Below the pieces are notes generated by a model. The model did no database searches. It worked only from the letters and a program-made list of their open reading frames with translations, and was not told the DNA's origin. From Sulfuricella sp. (GTDB lineage Bacteria > Pseudomonadota > Gammaproteobacteria > Burkholderiales > Sulfuricellaceae), in contig JAGXQV010000024.1 in NCBI GenBank assembly GCA_018336195.1, positions 1 to 64,000 of the forward strand: a stretch of DNA of 64,000 nt, written 5' to 3'. This document shows, piece after piece, positions 42,650 through 51,585 of this stretch; the stretch's first letter is position 1; each line of letters begins with the position of its first letter. Position numbers and translations under genes: made by a program.

Positions 42650-45190
42650 ATGGAAAAAATTGGCCGCAACGATCCCTGCCACTGTGGCAGTGGCAAGAAA
42701 TACAAACAATGCTGCATGCAGCACGACGCTGTCCAAAGTGCCGGGCAGCGTACCCAGCAGGCAAACCGGAAAGCCCAGGTCGGCAACAACCTCCAGGTCG
42801 CCGTCGAGCATCATCGCGCCGGGCGTCTGGCGCAGGCGGAAGCCCTTTACCGTGCGGTACTCCAGGCCGACCCGAATCACCCCGAGGCGCTCCACCTGCT
42901 CGGTGTAATCGCCCACCAAAACCGCAACCACGCCCTGGCGGTCGAGCTCATCGGCAAGGCCACCCGTTTCAGGTCCAACGATCCCAATTATTTCAGCAAC
43001 CTTGGCCTGGCTTATCTGGCCCTGGGGCGCCTCGACGAAGCGGCGACGAGTTTCCGCAAGGTGCTGGCGCTCAAGCCCGATCACGCCGAAGCCCACTTCA
43101 ACCTCGGCAACCTACTCAGCAATCAGGGCAAAACCGAACAGGCCTGTATCAGCTACCGCAACACGCTGGCTATCGAAACATCCCACTCCGGCGCCAACAA
43201 CAACCTGGGGGCCATGCTGTGCGTCCTCGGCAAACGGGATGAGGCCGAGGGCTACTTGCGTAGGGCGCTCGCCGCCGACCCCACTTACGCCGATGCCCAC
43301 TGCAATCTGGCCCACCTCCACATGGATCGGGGCGACATGGAACACGCCATCGCCGCCTTCCGGCAAGTTCTCACGCTCGCCTCACACAATGCCGATGCCT
43401 GCTTCAATCTCGGCATCCTCCTGAAACAGCGCGGCCAGACAGAAGAAGCCACCGCTTGCCTGCGCAAAACCGTGACCCTCTCGCCGGACAACGCCGAAGC
43501 TCACTTCCAACTCGGTACCCTGTTGGATGCGCAGGGCCAGCCGGAAGATGCCGCCTCCTCCTATGAAAAAGCCGTCTCCCTCGATCCCCGTCACGCACCG
43601 GCCTGGAACAATCTCGGCGTGGCGTGCTTTTACCTGGGGCGACTCGACCAAGCAGTGGCAAGCTATCGCCATGCCGTCGAGTTGAGGGGCGATCTAGCGG
43701 AAATGCACGTCAATCTGGCCAATGCCCTACGCGACCAAGGCCAGTGGCAGGAGGCCGCCGCGAGTTATGCCAAGGCCCTGGAAATCAATCCCGATTCAGC
43801 GGGGGCGCGCTTCTCGCAAACCATGGGCACGATTCCGCTGCTTAACGACACCCCGGAGCAAGCTGAATCCGCCCGGCAGCGTTTTTCCCTCGCCCTGGAA
43901 GAGTTGGACCGGTGGTGCACGGCAGAGCGGGCGGAACTGGCTGCGGCGGCCGTCGGCTCGACGCAACCCTTCTACCTCGCCTACCAGGAACACAACAACC
44001 GCGAATTGCTGTCCCGCTACGGCGACATCTGCGCTCGCCTGATGGCTGCCCGGCAAGGTAATGCCGCGCCGCAACATGCGCCGCACAGTCCGCTGCGGGT
44101 CGGCATCGTCTCGGCGCACATCCATGAACAATCGGTGTGGAACGCCATAGTCCGGGGCTGGTTCCAGCATCTCGATCGCAGCCGTTTCGAGTTATACGTT
44201 TATTACCTGGGCGCCAAGCAGGACACGGAAACCACCTGGGCCGCCGGCCAGGCGAAATGCTTCGAACAGGGCGCTCGCGGTTTAAACCAATGGCGCGAAA
44301 CCATCCTGCGACACCAACCCGATGTGCTGATCTACCCGGAAATCGGCATGGACGTGATGACCACCCAACTGGCGAGCATGCGCCTCGCCCCGCTCCAGGC
44401 GGCAAGTTGGGGACACCCGGAAACCACCGGCCTGCCCACTATCGACTATTTCCTCTCGGCGGAAGGACTCGAACCGCCCAACGCTCAGGAAAACTACCGG
44501 GAAAAACTGGTTCTGCTGCCCCACCTCGGCTGTTGCTATCAGCCGTCGCCGGTTGTGGAAGCGACAGGCGAAGACCTGGCAGCGCTGGGCATCGACGCCG
44601 ACACGCCGCTGCTGCTGGCGCCGGGCGTACCGTTCAAATACCAGCCGCAGTACGACCGGACATTTCTCGATATCGCCCGCGAACTGGGTAAATGTCGCAT
44701 GGTTTTTTTCTATACCCCACGCCTGGACGGTGTGATTCGCTTGCTGCGGCAACGCCTGGAAAGCTGCTTCGCCGAGGCCGGCCTGGATTTCGGCGACTAC
44801 GGCTTGTTCCTTCCCTGGCAGACCAAGCCGGTGTTTTACGCCCTGCTCAAACGAGCCGATGTTTTCCTGGATACCATCGGCTTTTCCGGCTTCAATACCG
44901 CCATGCAGGCAGTGGAATGCAACCTGCCCATCGTCACCCGCGAAGGACGCTTCATGCGGGGCCGCCTGGCCAGCGGCATTCTGCGGCGCATGGGATTGCC
45001 CGAGCTGATTGCCGACAGCCATGAGGAATACGTGAAGCTGGCGGTCCGCCTGGTTCGCGACGGCGCGTACCGGGACGATCTGCGCCGGCGCATCGCTAAG
45101 CAACGCTCTGTGTTGTTCGACGACATCGAAGCGGTGCGGGCCTTGGAAAATTTCCTTCTAGACGCAACCAAGAAAGGGAAAACTGAATGA
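42650..45190 (+). CDS. SEC-C zinc motif / TPR / OGT-like glycosyltransferase
   Basis: The 846-residue protein starts with IGRNDPCHCGSGKKYKQCC, a SEC-C zinc-binding motif like those at the ends of SecA and YecA proteins. About ten TPRs follow (45-395; HLLGVIAHQNRNHALAVELIGKA). The C-terminal half is a divergent GT41-like domain (LRVGIVSAHIHEQSVWN, QAASWGHPETTGLPTIDYF, then LDTIGFSGFNTAMQAVECNLPIV). The GT41-typical DFRxHPV element is altered to AHIHEQSVW. SEC-C motifs in SecA and relatives contact SecB or the ribosome, so a cotranslational or secretion-linked substrate is conceivable. It overlaps the next methyltransferase gene by ATGA. Confidence 0.9.
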   Translation: MEKIGRNDPCHCGSGKKYKQCCMQHDAVQSAGQRTQQANRKAQVGNNLQVAVEHHRAGRLAQAEALYRAVLQADPNHPEALHLLGVIAHQNRNHALAVELIGKATRFRSNDPNYFSNLGLAYLALGRLDEAATSFRKVLALKPDHAEAHFNLGNLLSNQGKTEQACISYRNTLAIETSHSGANNNLGAMLCVLGKRDEAEGYLRRALAADPTYADAHCNLAHLHMDRGDMEHAIAAFRQVLTLASHNADACFNLGILLKQRGQTEEATACLRKTVTLSPDNAEAHFQLGTLLDAQGQPEDAASSYEKAVSLDPRHAPAWNNLGVACFYLGRLDQAVASYRHAVELRGDLAEMHVNLANALRDQGQWQEAAASYAKALEINPDSAGARFSQTMGTIPLLNDTPEQAESARQRFSLALEELDRWCTAERAELAAAAVGSTQPFYLAYQEHNNRELLSRYGDICARLMAARQGNAAPQHAPHSPLRVGIVSAHIHEQSVWNAIVRGWFQHLDRSRFELYVYYLGAKQDTETTWAAGQAKCFEQGARGLNQWRETILRHQPDVLIYPEIGMDVMTTQLASMRLAPLQAASWGHPETTGLPTIDYFLSAEGLEPPNAQENYREKLVLLPHLGCCYQPSPVVEATGEDLAALGIDADTPLLLAPGVPFKYQPQYDRTFLDIARELGKCRMVFFYTPRLDGVIRLLRQRLESCFAEAGLDFGDYGLFLPWQTKPVFYALLKRADVFLDTIGFSGFNTAMQAVECNLPIVTREGRFMRGRLASGILRRMGLPELIADSHEEYVKLAVRLVRDGAYRDDLRRRIAKQRSVLFDDIEAVRALENFLLDATKKGKTE

Positions 45191-45927
45191 CTGCGACCTC
45201 ACCCGTTTGGGCCACCCTCAACCAATCCGGCGGACCGCACCTTGACTCGCTCAAGCACGACTACGTCCCGGAGGGGCTGTTGGATATGATGCCCGGCACG
45301 CCCCGTGTAGTGCTGGACGTCGGGTGTTTTTGCGGTGCGGTGGGGGCAAAGCTGAAGGCCAAATATCCCGAGGTCCGCGTGGTGGGCGTGGAACCGTTGG
45401 TGGACGCGGCCAAGCTCGCTGGTCAAAAGCTCGATCAAGTGTTGACCGGCAAACTCGAAGAAATCAACCTGGAAGACGCCGGCATCACTCCCGGCAGCGT
45501 CGACACGATCATTCTCGCTGATGTCCTGGAGCACATGTACGACCCCTGGCAGGCCCTGGTTTCCCTGCGCCCGACCCTGGCCAGCGGCGGCGTCATCCTC
45601 GCCAGCATTCCCAACGTACGCAATCTCACGGTGATCAACGACCTGGTACAGGGGGATTTTCCCTATGCGCCGGCCGGCATCCTGGACATCACCCACATCC
45701 GCTTCTTCACTTGGCAAGGGGTGCAAAGACTGTTCGCAGAAACCGGCTACCGCATCGAACACGCCAATTTCAACATCGACCCACGCTGCCAGTTCCTGCT
45801 CGACGGCTTGAAGCAGAGTCAGCCCGCCAACATCGACATCCCCGCCATGCTGATCCGCAACATGAACCACCTGCAATTGCGCGAACTCGCCACCTTGCAG
45901 TTCTGGGTAAGGGCGGTCCCGGCGTAG
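45187..45927 (+). CDS. SAM-dependent methyltransferase coupled to the SEC-C/TPR-OGT
   Basis: The start codon overlaps the stop of the TPR-OGT gene as ATGA, so the two are probably co-translated. The 246-residue protein has VVLDVGCFCGAVGAKL as SAM motif, VVGVEPLVDAAKLA, IILADVLEHMYDPW and GGVILASIPNVRN, typical of type 11/12 methyltransferases of glycan loci. The close coupling suggests it methylates the sugar added by the upstream transferase or a partner glycan. It is convergent with the small exported protein gene one base away. Confidence 0.88.
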   Translation: MTATSPVWATLNQSGGPHLDSLKHDYVPEGLLDMMPGTPRVVLDVGCFCGAVGAKLKAKYPEVRVVGVEPLVDAAKLAGQKLDQVLTGKLEEINLEDAGITPGSVDTIILADVLEHMYDPWQALVSLRPTLASGGVILASIPNVRNLTVINDLVQGDFPYAPAGILDITHIRFFTWQGVQRLFAETGYRIEHANFNIDPRCQFLLDGLKQSQPANIDIPAMLIRNMNHLQLRELATLQFWVRAVPA

Positions 45928-45928
45928 T

Positions 45929-46372
45929 TTACTTCTTGTCCTGCCCGTATTTGCACGCTAGGTTGAATGCCTCTTCCTCCGGCGTACCGGCGGGAACCGG
46001 CTGCGGATCAAAGGCGCTCCTGCCCCCCATGAGAGGATTGGGCGCCGTCATGTTGATGCTATGCACGACCTTCTTGTCCAGGAGAAAATCGGTCTTCGCC
46101 ATCACCATCTTGCGCGCGGCGCACTCGAAATAGTTGAGCTGTTCCTTGCTGTCGTATTTGAAATTGAGGAACGGGAAAACCGTCGCTTCCCTGTAGGCAT
46201 AGCGCAACGTCACATTGATCACCGCCCCTTCGCGCTGTAAAGTTTTGGTATTCAGGTACAAATCATATTTGCCCTGGGACTGCGTCGCATTGAGCAACAA
46301 CCAGCCGTCTTTGGCGAGCGTTTGTTGGGAAAACAGGATCAACGCCGAAGCTGCCAGCAGTTTGAATTTCAT
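45929..46372 (-). CDS. Small exported protein, surface-adhesin-E-like (paralogue 2)
   Basis: The 147-residue protein has a signal peptide (MKFKLLAASALILFSQQTLA) and shares its whole plan with the protein at 35882-36325: YDLYLNTKTLQREGAVINVTLRYAY, FPFLNFKYDSKEQ, a cysteine in ECAARKM and a last one in NLACKYG. These repeated positions mark a common fold, likely one disulfide. The name surface-adhesin E is tentative. Its coding region is one base from the convergent methyltransferase gene. The two copies lie about 10 kb apart on the same strand and bracket three TPR-glycosyltransferase genes. Confidence 0.75.
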   Translation of the reverse strand: MKFKLLAASALILFSQQTLAKDGWLLLNATQSQGKYDLYLNTKTLQREGAVINVTLRYAYREATVFPFLNFKYDSKEQLNYFECAARKMVMAKTDFLLDKKVVHSINMTAPNPLMGGRSAFDPQPVPAGTPEEEAFNLACKYGQDKK

Positions 46373-46400
46373 TTTTTGATTCTCCTATTAAAAGTTGCCG

Positions 46401-48629
46401 TCACTCCAAGCGGGATAACGCTTCTACCGGATGACCTTTTGTCACCCAGAACTGGAACATGCCCCAAAACGTATCGGGATTCTCTTCCTCGAAAAGTTCC
46501 CAGTTGCCCAGCGAGAGTCCTCTAGGATCCCGAGGAAAGCGCCCTGTGTAACGTTGCATCGTTTGCGGGCTTACCAAGAAACCGCCGAATTCTAACCCAA
46601 GCTGATCGAGACAGGCCTGGATTTCCAAGGGTGAGAATTGGTGTTCCTGGACATGGAACAACAAATCACGGCAGGTACTGGTGCTGAAGAAATCCATGCT
46701 ATCGACAAAGGAGTAGCGGGTAAAACCGGCTGCTTCGGTCATTATTTCACGCCGGCAACGGCGAATTTTATCGAGTGTCGGCGCATAGCCCAATTCCGTG
46801 ATTCTCTGGCGGGTCAACGTCACTTCACGGCGCGCTCTTCGGCTATACAAGCCTATCCTCATGCGTCCGCCCGGACGCAGCAAAGCCTCCAAGTTACGCC
46901 ATCCCGCCAGAGGCTCCTTCATATGGTGCAACACGCCAACACACTCGATCACGTCAAACTGGCGATCGAGCAAGTTCAATTTCAGAATATCCGCCTGCTG
47001 GTACTCGATGTTCGCGATTCCCAGCGCCGCTGTGGCGCGCTTCGCGTAGGCCAGACTGGCAAGACTCAAATCCACGGCAACGATGTTGGCGTTTTTATAG
47101 CGCAGGGCAACTCCAATGGAATGACTTCCCGTCCCACCCCCTGCCACCAGGATATCCAGTTTCTCCAGACGATCATCCGTGGGATGCTCCCCGCCGGAAT
47201 CGCCCACCCTGGTCCAGCGCGGGTAGGGGTTTTCCTCGTATTGCCGGCGAACGGCCAAGGACACCTCATCCTCGACGCGATTCAGTGCGGTAATCGTTTG
47301 TTTGAGGTCTTCCTCCTGCCTCGGTTCCCATAACTGGCGTTTGATTACTGCTTGAACCCGTTCGTCTGACCAATTCCTTGAAGACAGGCGTTCCGCCAAA
47401 CCAGTTCGATATAACGCCCGGTACGCCGCCAGCAAAACCAGCCACAACTCCGGGAAATCCTTATCCTTCTCGATAGATCCGGTTATCCGTTTTTCCAACT
47501 CCGCGAGCAGTTCGGCCTCGCCCTCGGATTCCAGCCACACGTAATCGTTGGAAAAACACTGCAATGCCAGGGCGCAGACGAAACGATTCAACACCTGATC
47601 GGTCGCGGTCTCGGCACGGATGATCTTGCCCAACAAAACCTGCCTGAGATCGGTTAGAACGCACTCCAGCCGCCAATCGGACACCACTGCGTCTTCAAGT
47701 AACGCCAGCAATAACGGCATTCCCGCAACCTGTCGCAACGTGCCGGCATCGAGCAATGCTTCCAATTTTGGCATTCCCTCGCCCGCCTCGGACGCAGCCA
47801 TCAGGCGCTGGATAAGCGGGGCGCGACAAACCAGCTTGCCAATGACAGCGGATAACTTGTAGGGGTCGACAGCAGTATTTTTCAATGCCAACAAGACGAA
47901 AGATTGATCGACGTAATCCACAACATCATTGGGATAGAAAAACAGGACCCTGGAAAATGCCCCCAGATACAACGGATTCCCAGACTCAAGCCGGATTGCC
48001 TCCTGAAAACAGCTGATAGCTGCTACTTTGCCGAGGGACATCAGGGCGTTACCCAAGTTGAAATGCACTTCGGCGACATTCGGATTCAGCTTCAAAGCCT
48101 TTCGATAACATGGCACGGCTTCATCCAGACGACCGAGTCTGGCGATCACATTTCCCAGGTTTCCATAAGCCTCGGCAAAATTGGGATTCAGCTTGAGCGC
48201 TTTCCGATAGCTGGCTTCCGCTGCGACGAAATCCCCTTTCTCTTTCAGGGCAAGGCCGAGGTTGTAGTGGGCTTCAACCAGCTTCGGCTGAAGCGTGATG
48301 GCTTTTCGGTAACACTCGATGGCGGGGTCCAGCATAAGCATCGCGCGATACGCTTCGCCCAGACCGTTCAAATAGTAAGAATTACTCGGATTGACCTGGA
48401 TCGCCTTGCCGATCAATTCCACGGCCGTTTCATTTCGTCCCGACTTATGGGCTATCACCCCTAGCAAATTCAAGGCATCCGCATGGTCAGGCTCGACCGC
48501 GAGAATTTGCTGATAAATCGGTTCGGCCTCACTGAGTCGACCGGCTTGATGATGTTTCAGCGCAATCTGAATGGCTTGGGATGGTATGACGATTTGAGCG
48601 CTCCTCGAAATGGTAGGGGTGGCTGCCAT
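46401..48629 (-). CDS. TPR protein fused to a SAM-dependent methyltransferase
   Basis: From the ATG at 48629 the product has 742 residues; TTG at 48647 would add six. The shared TPR module (QAIQIALKHHQAGRLSEAE; ALNLLGVIAHKSGRNETAVELIGKAI) begins the protein and about eight TPRs run to residue 260. A middle helical region (about 260-440) has no clear match. The methyltransferase core starts at about 455 with NPYPRWTRVG, ILVAGGGTGSHSIGVAL as SAM motif, DVIECVGVLHHMKEP and LEALLRPGGRMRIGLYS. Linking a TPR scaffold to a methyltransferase rather than a glycosyltransferase sets it apart from its six relatives. Substrate unknown. Confidence 0.87.
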   Translation of the reverse strand: MAATPTISRSAQIVIPSQAIQIALKHHQAGRLSEAEPIYQQILAVEPDHADALNLLGVIAHKSGRNETAVELIGKAIQVNPSNSYYLNGLGEAYRAMLMLDPAIECYRKAITLQPKLVEAHYNLGLALKEKGDFVAAEASYRKALKLNPNFAEAYGNLGNVIARLGRLDEAVPCYRKALKLNPNVAEVHFNLGNALMSLGKVAAISCFQEAIRLESGNPLYLGAFSRVLFFYPNDVVDYVDQSFVLLALKNTAVDPYKLSAVIGKLVCRAPLIQRLMAASEAGEGMPKLEALLDAGTLRQVAGMPLLLALLEDAVVSDWRLECVLTDLRQVLLGKIIRAETATDQVLNRFVCALALQCFSNDYVWLESEGEAELLAELEKRITGSIEKDKDFPELWLVLLAAYRALYRTGLAERLSSRNWSDERVQAVIKRQLWEPRQEEDLKQTITALNRVEDEVSLAVRRQYEENPYPRWTRVGDSGGEHPTDDRLEKLDILVAGGGTGSHSIGVALRYKNANIVAVDLSLASLAYAKRATAALGIANIEYQQADILKLNLLDRQFDVIECVGVLHHMKEPLAGWRNLEALLRPGGRMRIGLYSRRARREVTLTRQRITELGYAPTLDKIRRCRREIMTEAAGFTRYSFVDSMDFFSTSTCRDLLFHVQEHQFSPLEIQACLDQLGLEFGGFLVSPQTMQRYTGRFPRDPRGLSLGNWELFEEENPDTFWGMFQFWVTKGHPVEALSRLE

Positions 48630-48688
48630 GGGAAGCCCGGCAAGCAAAGAAGTGGATCATTTTACCTGAGCCCCGCCCAACTATTCAG

Positions 48689-50575
48689 CTATCCGCCAGA
48701 ACACCACATTTGCCAAATCTCGCGGTAGATGGCTTCCATAGAGGCCACGAAATTCATCGCATCCGTCAACGGCGAAGTCAGCAGCTGCGAGCGCAGGCCA
48801 AGGCGCAATTGATTCAACGAATCCGGGCTGCCGGCAAGTGCGGCGGCGATTTGCAGGTACTCTTCCTCGCTATTGGCGATCCAGCCTTCCAGACCGGCAT
48901 GCCGCAACAGGCTAACCCCCACCCGCGCGGCATGGACGCTGCCCGCCAGAGTCACGACCGGCACGCCCATCCACAACGCTTCGCAGGTGGTAGTGGTGCC
49001 GTTGTAGGGGAAGGGGTCGAGGGCGATGTCGACTCTGCCGTAGCATTCCAGATGCTCGCGGTACGACGGGGTTTTGCCGAGCAATTCGACGCGCCCGGCG
49101 GCAATCCCGTGGCTGGCAAACTGTTCATGCAGGCGTTGCGCCATGCCCGCATCGTCGAGACCGCCATGCTTGAGGAGCAGACGCGAATCCGGTACGGTCT
49201 GGAGCAAGCGCGCCCACAGGGCGAGCACTTGCGGGGTGACCTTGGCGAAGTTGTTGAACGAGCCGAAAGTCACCCAGTTCTTTTCCAATCCTGGCGCCAC
49301 ACGGACCTCAGGGCTTTCCGGAGGTGGAACGAAGCACAGGAACCCCTGAGGCAGGCGCACCAGCGTTTCACTGTGGTATTTCTCAGTCATCCCCACGGGG
49401 TCGGTAAATTCGTCGCAAATCCGGTAATCCATCGCACTCAGCCCGCTGGTATTCGGATAGCCCAGCCACGCCACTTGGAGCGGCGCAGGCTTGCGCGCAA
49501 ACACCAGTATCCGGTTGGCGGCGGTATGACCGGCCAGATCGACGAGGATGTCGATGCCGTCGGCGCGAATCAGGCTGGCGGCTTGGTCGTCACTCAAACC
49601 CGAGATGTCCCGCCACTGGTCGGACAGCCCCTGCAGACGGGCGGTTGTGGCGTCGCCGAAAGGACGGTTGTAATAGCAGGTCACTTCAAAGGCACCCGAG
49701 TCACGACCAGCCAGTACCGGCTCGAAGAATTTGGCAACTGGATGCTCGCGGAAATCCGCCGACACATAACCGATTTTCAGGCGACGCGCGGGATCGCGCG
49801 GGTTGGCGTGAGGCTGCCAGGTTACGGCAAATGGCGCTGCAAAGTTCTGCTCGAAATTGCGGTGTTCCTGAAATACGCTCGCGGGGCTTACGTCGGAAAT
49901 GGCGTTCAGGGTAAACAGCAGGTTGCCATGCGCCTCGGAGAAATTCGGCCTGATGTGCAGGGCTTGGCGGTAGCTAACAACGGCTTCGTCGAGGCGCCCC
50001 TGGTCGCGCTGGGCATTGCCGAGATTGTTGCAGGCTTCGGCATAGTTGGGCTTGAGAGCCAGCGCCTGCTGGAAATGGGCAATCGCCTCCACAGGATTCC
50101 CCAGCGTTTGCAACACCATTCCGAGATTGTTGTGGGCATCGGCGTAATCGGACTTGAGCGCCAACGCTCGCCGATAAAGCCCGACGGCTTCAGTGAAACG
50201 CCCCATATCCTTGAGGGCATTGCCCAAGTTATATGCGGCTTCGGGAAAGCCCGGCTTGATGGCCAGGGCTTTTTCGTAACATTCGATAGCTGCATCAAAG
50301 CGCCCCAGGGCATGCCAGGCGGCGCCCAGATTGCCGTGGAAATCCGGGATGTGAGGGTAGCGCTTGACCGCCTTGCCGATCAACTCGACGGCGGCAGCAG
50401 GGTCGCCTTTCTGGACGCATAAAATGCCCAGCAGGTGCAGTGCGTTGGGATTGTCGGCATCCACCTGCAGCACTTGGCGAAAAGTGCTTTCCGCCTCATC
50501 GAGGCGGCCTGCCTGATAGTGCTGGATCGCCAGGCCGATGGCGTCGGCGAGAGTCAGGGTGGTAGGGGCCGGCAT
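48689..50575 (-). CDS. TPR O-GlcNAc transferase-like protein (SPINDLY/OGT, GT41), second copy
   Basis: The ATG at 50575 gives 628 residues; an upstream in-frame extension of 95 residues lacks protein-like content and overlaps fcl. TPRs occupy about 5-245 (DAIGLAIQHYQAGRLDEAE; ALHLLGILCVQKGDPAAAVELIGKAV). The GT41 region (about 270-625) has IGYVSADFREHPVAKFF, ILVDLAGHTAANR, WLGYPNTSG, FGSFNNFAKV, DPFPYNGTTTTCEALWMGVPVV and the final RVGVSLLRHAGLEG. These match canonical bacterial OGT enzymes better than the SEC-C protein does. It lies 40 bases downstream of fcl; GDP-fucose, the donor used by plant SPINDLY, is made by the two upstream genes. Confidence 0.92.
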   Translation of the reverse strand: MPAPTTLTLADAIGLAIQHYQAGRLDEAESTFRQVLQVDADNPNALHLLGILCVQKGDPAAAVELIGKAVKRYPHIPDFHGNLGAAWHALGRFDAAIECYEKALAIKPGFPEAAYNLGNALKDMGRFTEAVGLYRRALALKSDYADAHNNLGMVLQTLGNPVEAIAHFQQALALKPNYAEACNNLGNAQRDQGRLDEAVVSYRQALHIRPNFSEAHGNLLFTLNAISDVSPASVFQEHRNFEQNFAAPFAVTWQPHANPRDPARRLKIGYVSADFREHPVAKFFEPVLAGRDSGAFEVTCYYNRPFGDATTARLQGLSDQWRDISGLSDDQAASLIRADGIDILVDLAGHTAANRILVFARKPAPLQVAWLGYPNTSGLSAMDYRICDEFTDPVGMTEKYHSETLVRLPQGFLCFVPPPESPEVRVAPGLEKNWVTFGSFNNFAKVTPQVLALWARLLQTVPDSRLLLKHGGLDDAGMAQRLHEQFASHGIAAGRVELLGKTPSYREHLECYGRVDIALDPFPYNGTTTTCEALWMGVPVVTLAGSVHAARVGVSLLRHAGLEGWIANSEEEYLQIAAALAGSPDSLNQLRLGLRSQLLTSPLTDAMNFVASMEAIYREIWQMWCSGG

Positions 50576-50615
50576 ACGGACTGATACGGTTTCGTGGCGA
50601 TCCGCCCTTATCTCA

Positions 50616-51578
50616 TCAGGCTTGCAGGAAATCGCGGTAGGCCAGGGCGATGCCTTCCCTGAGAGCGACCTTGGGTTGCCAGCCCAGCCCATGCAGGCGC
50701 GAGACGTCGAGCAGCTTCTGCGGAGTGCCGTCAGGCTTGGCGGTATCCCAAACCACCGCCCCTTGGTAGCCCACCGCCTCGCGCACGATTTCCACCAACT
50801 CGGCGATGGTCTGATCCTGTCCGCAACCAATATTGACCAACGGCGGTTGGTCGGGAGCATCGCAAATCATGGCGTATTGGGCGTCGGACAGGCCGGCCAG
50901 GAACAGGGTGGCTTCCGCCATGTCCTCGCTGTACAGGAACTCCCGGCGCGGCCGCCCGGTGCCCCAAGCGGTCACAGTGGGTTGGCCGCTCACTTTGGCT
51001 TCGTGAAACTTGCGGATCAAGGCAGGCACGACGTGGGACTTCTCCAGATCGTAGTTGTCGCCCGGCCCGTACAAATTGGTCGGCATCACTGCCAGATAGC
51101 GGGTGCCGTACTGGCGGTTATAGGCCCAACACATTTCAATGCCGGCGATTTTTGCCAGTGCGTAGGGACGGTTGGTCGGTTCCAGCGGGCCGGTGAGCAG
51201 ATATTCTTCGCGAATCGGTTGGGGGCAGTCGCGTGGGTAGATGCAGGAAGACCCGAGGAAGACCAGACGCTGCACTCCGGCCTGCCAGGCTTCGTGAATC
51301 ACGTTGGTCTGGATGACCAGATTCTGATGAATGAACTCGGCGGGATAGGTGTTGTTGGCGAGTATGCCGCCAACCTTGGCTGCTGCCAAGAATACGCAGT
51401 CCGGCTTTTCGTTTTGGAAAAACGCACGCACTGCGCTCTGGTTGGTCAAATCGAGTTCAGCATGGGTACGAGTCAGCAGGTTAGTATGTCCTTGCGCCCG
51501 CAAACGACGGATGACCGCCGATCCCACCAGGCCACGATGGCCAGCGACGTAGATTTTTGAATTCAGATCAATCGACAT
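50616..51578 (-). CDS. fcl: GDP-L-fucose synthase
   Basis: This NADPH-dependent epimerase/reductase converts GDP-4-keto-6-deoxy-mannose to GDP-L-fucose. The 320-residue protein has [17 protein letters not shown] at its N terminus, [16 protein letters not shown] with the catalytic Ser, [12 protein letters not shown] with Tyr/Lys, and [11 protein letters not shown], all standard Fcl motifs. I use the ATG at 51578 over the GTG one codon before. It follows gmd by a few bases, and the pair gives the full route from GDP-mannose. It lies directly upstream of a TPR-OGT gene. Confidence 0.95.
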   Translation of the reverse strand: MSIDLNSKIYVAGHRGLVGSAVIRRLRAQGHTNLLTRTHAELDLTNQSAVRAFFQNEKPDCVFLAAAKVGGILANNTYPAEFIHQNLVIQTNVIHEAWQAGVQRLVFLGSSCIYPRDCPQPIREEYLLTGPLEPTNRPYALAKIAGIEMCWAYNRQYGTRYLAVMPTNLYGPGDNYDLEKSHVVPALIRKFHEAKVSGQPTVTAWGTGRPRREFLYSEDMAEATLFLAGLSDAQYAMICDAPDQPPLVNIGCGQDQTIAELVEIVREAVGYQGAVVWDTAKPDGTPQKLLDVSRLHGLGWQPKVALREGIALAYRDFLQA

Positions 51579-51585
51579 CACCGCA

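Noticed and set aside
48710-50422. 570-codon plus-strand frame over the OGT-like gene
   Set aside because: Antisense of the GT41 domain and TPRs, which carry clear family motifs.
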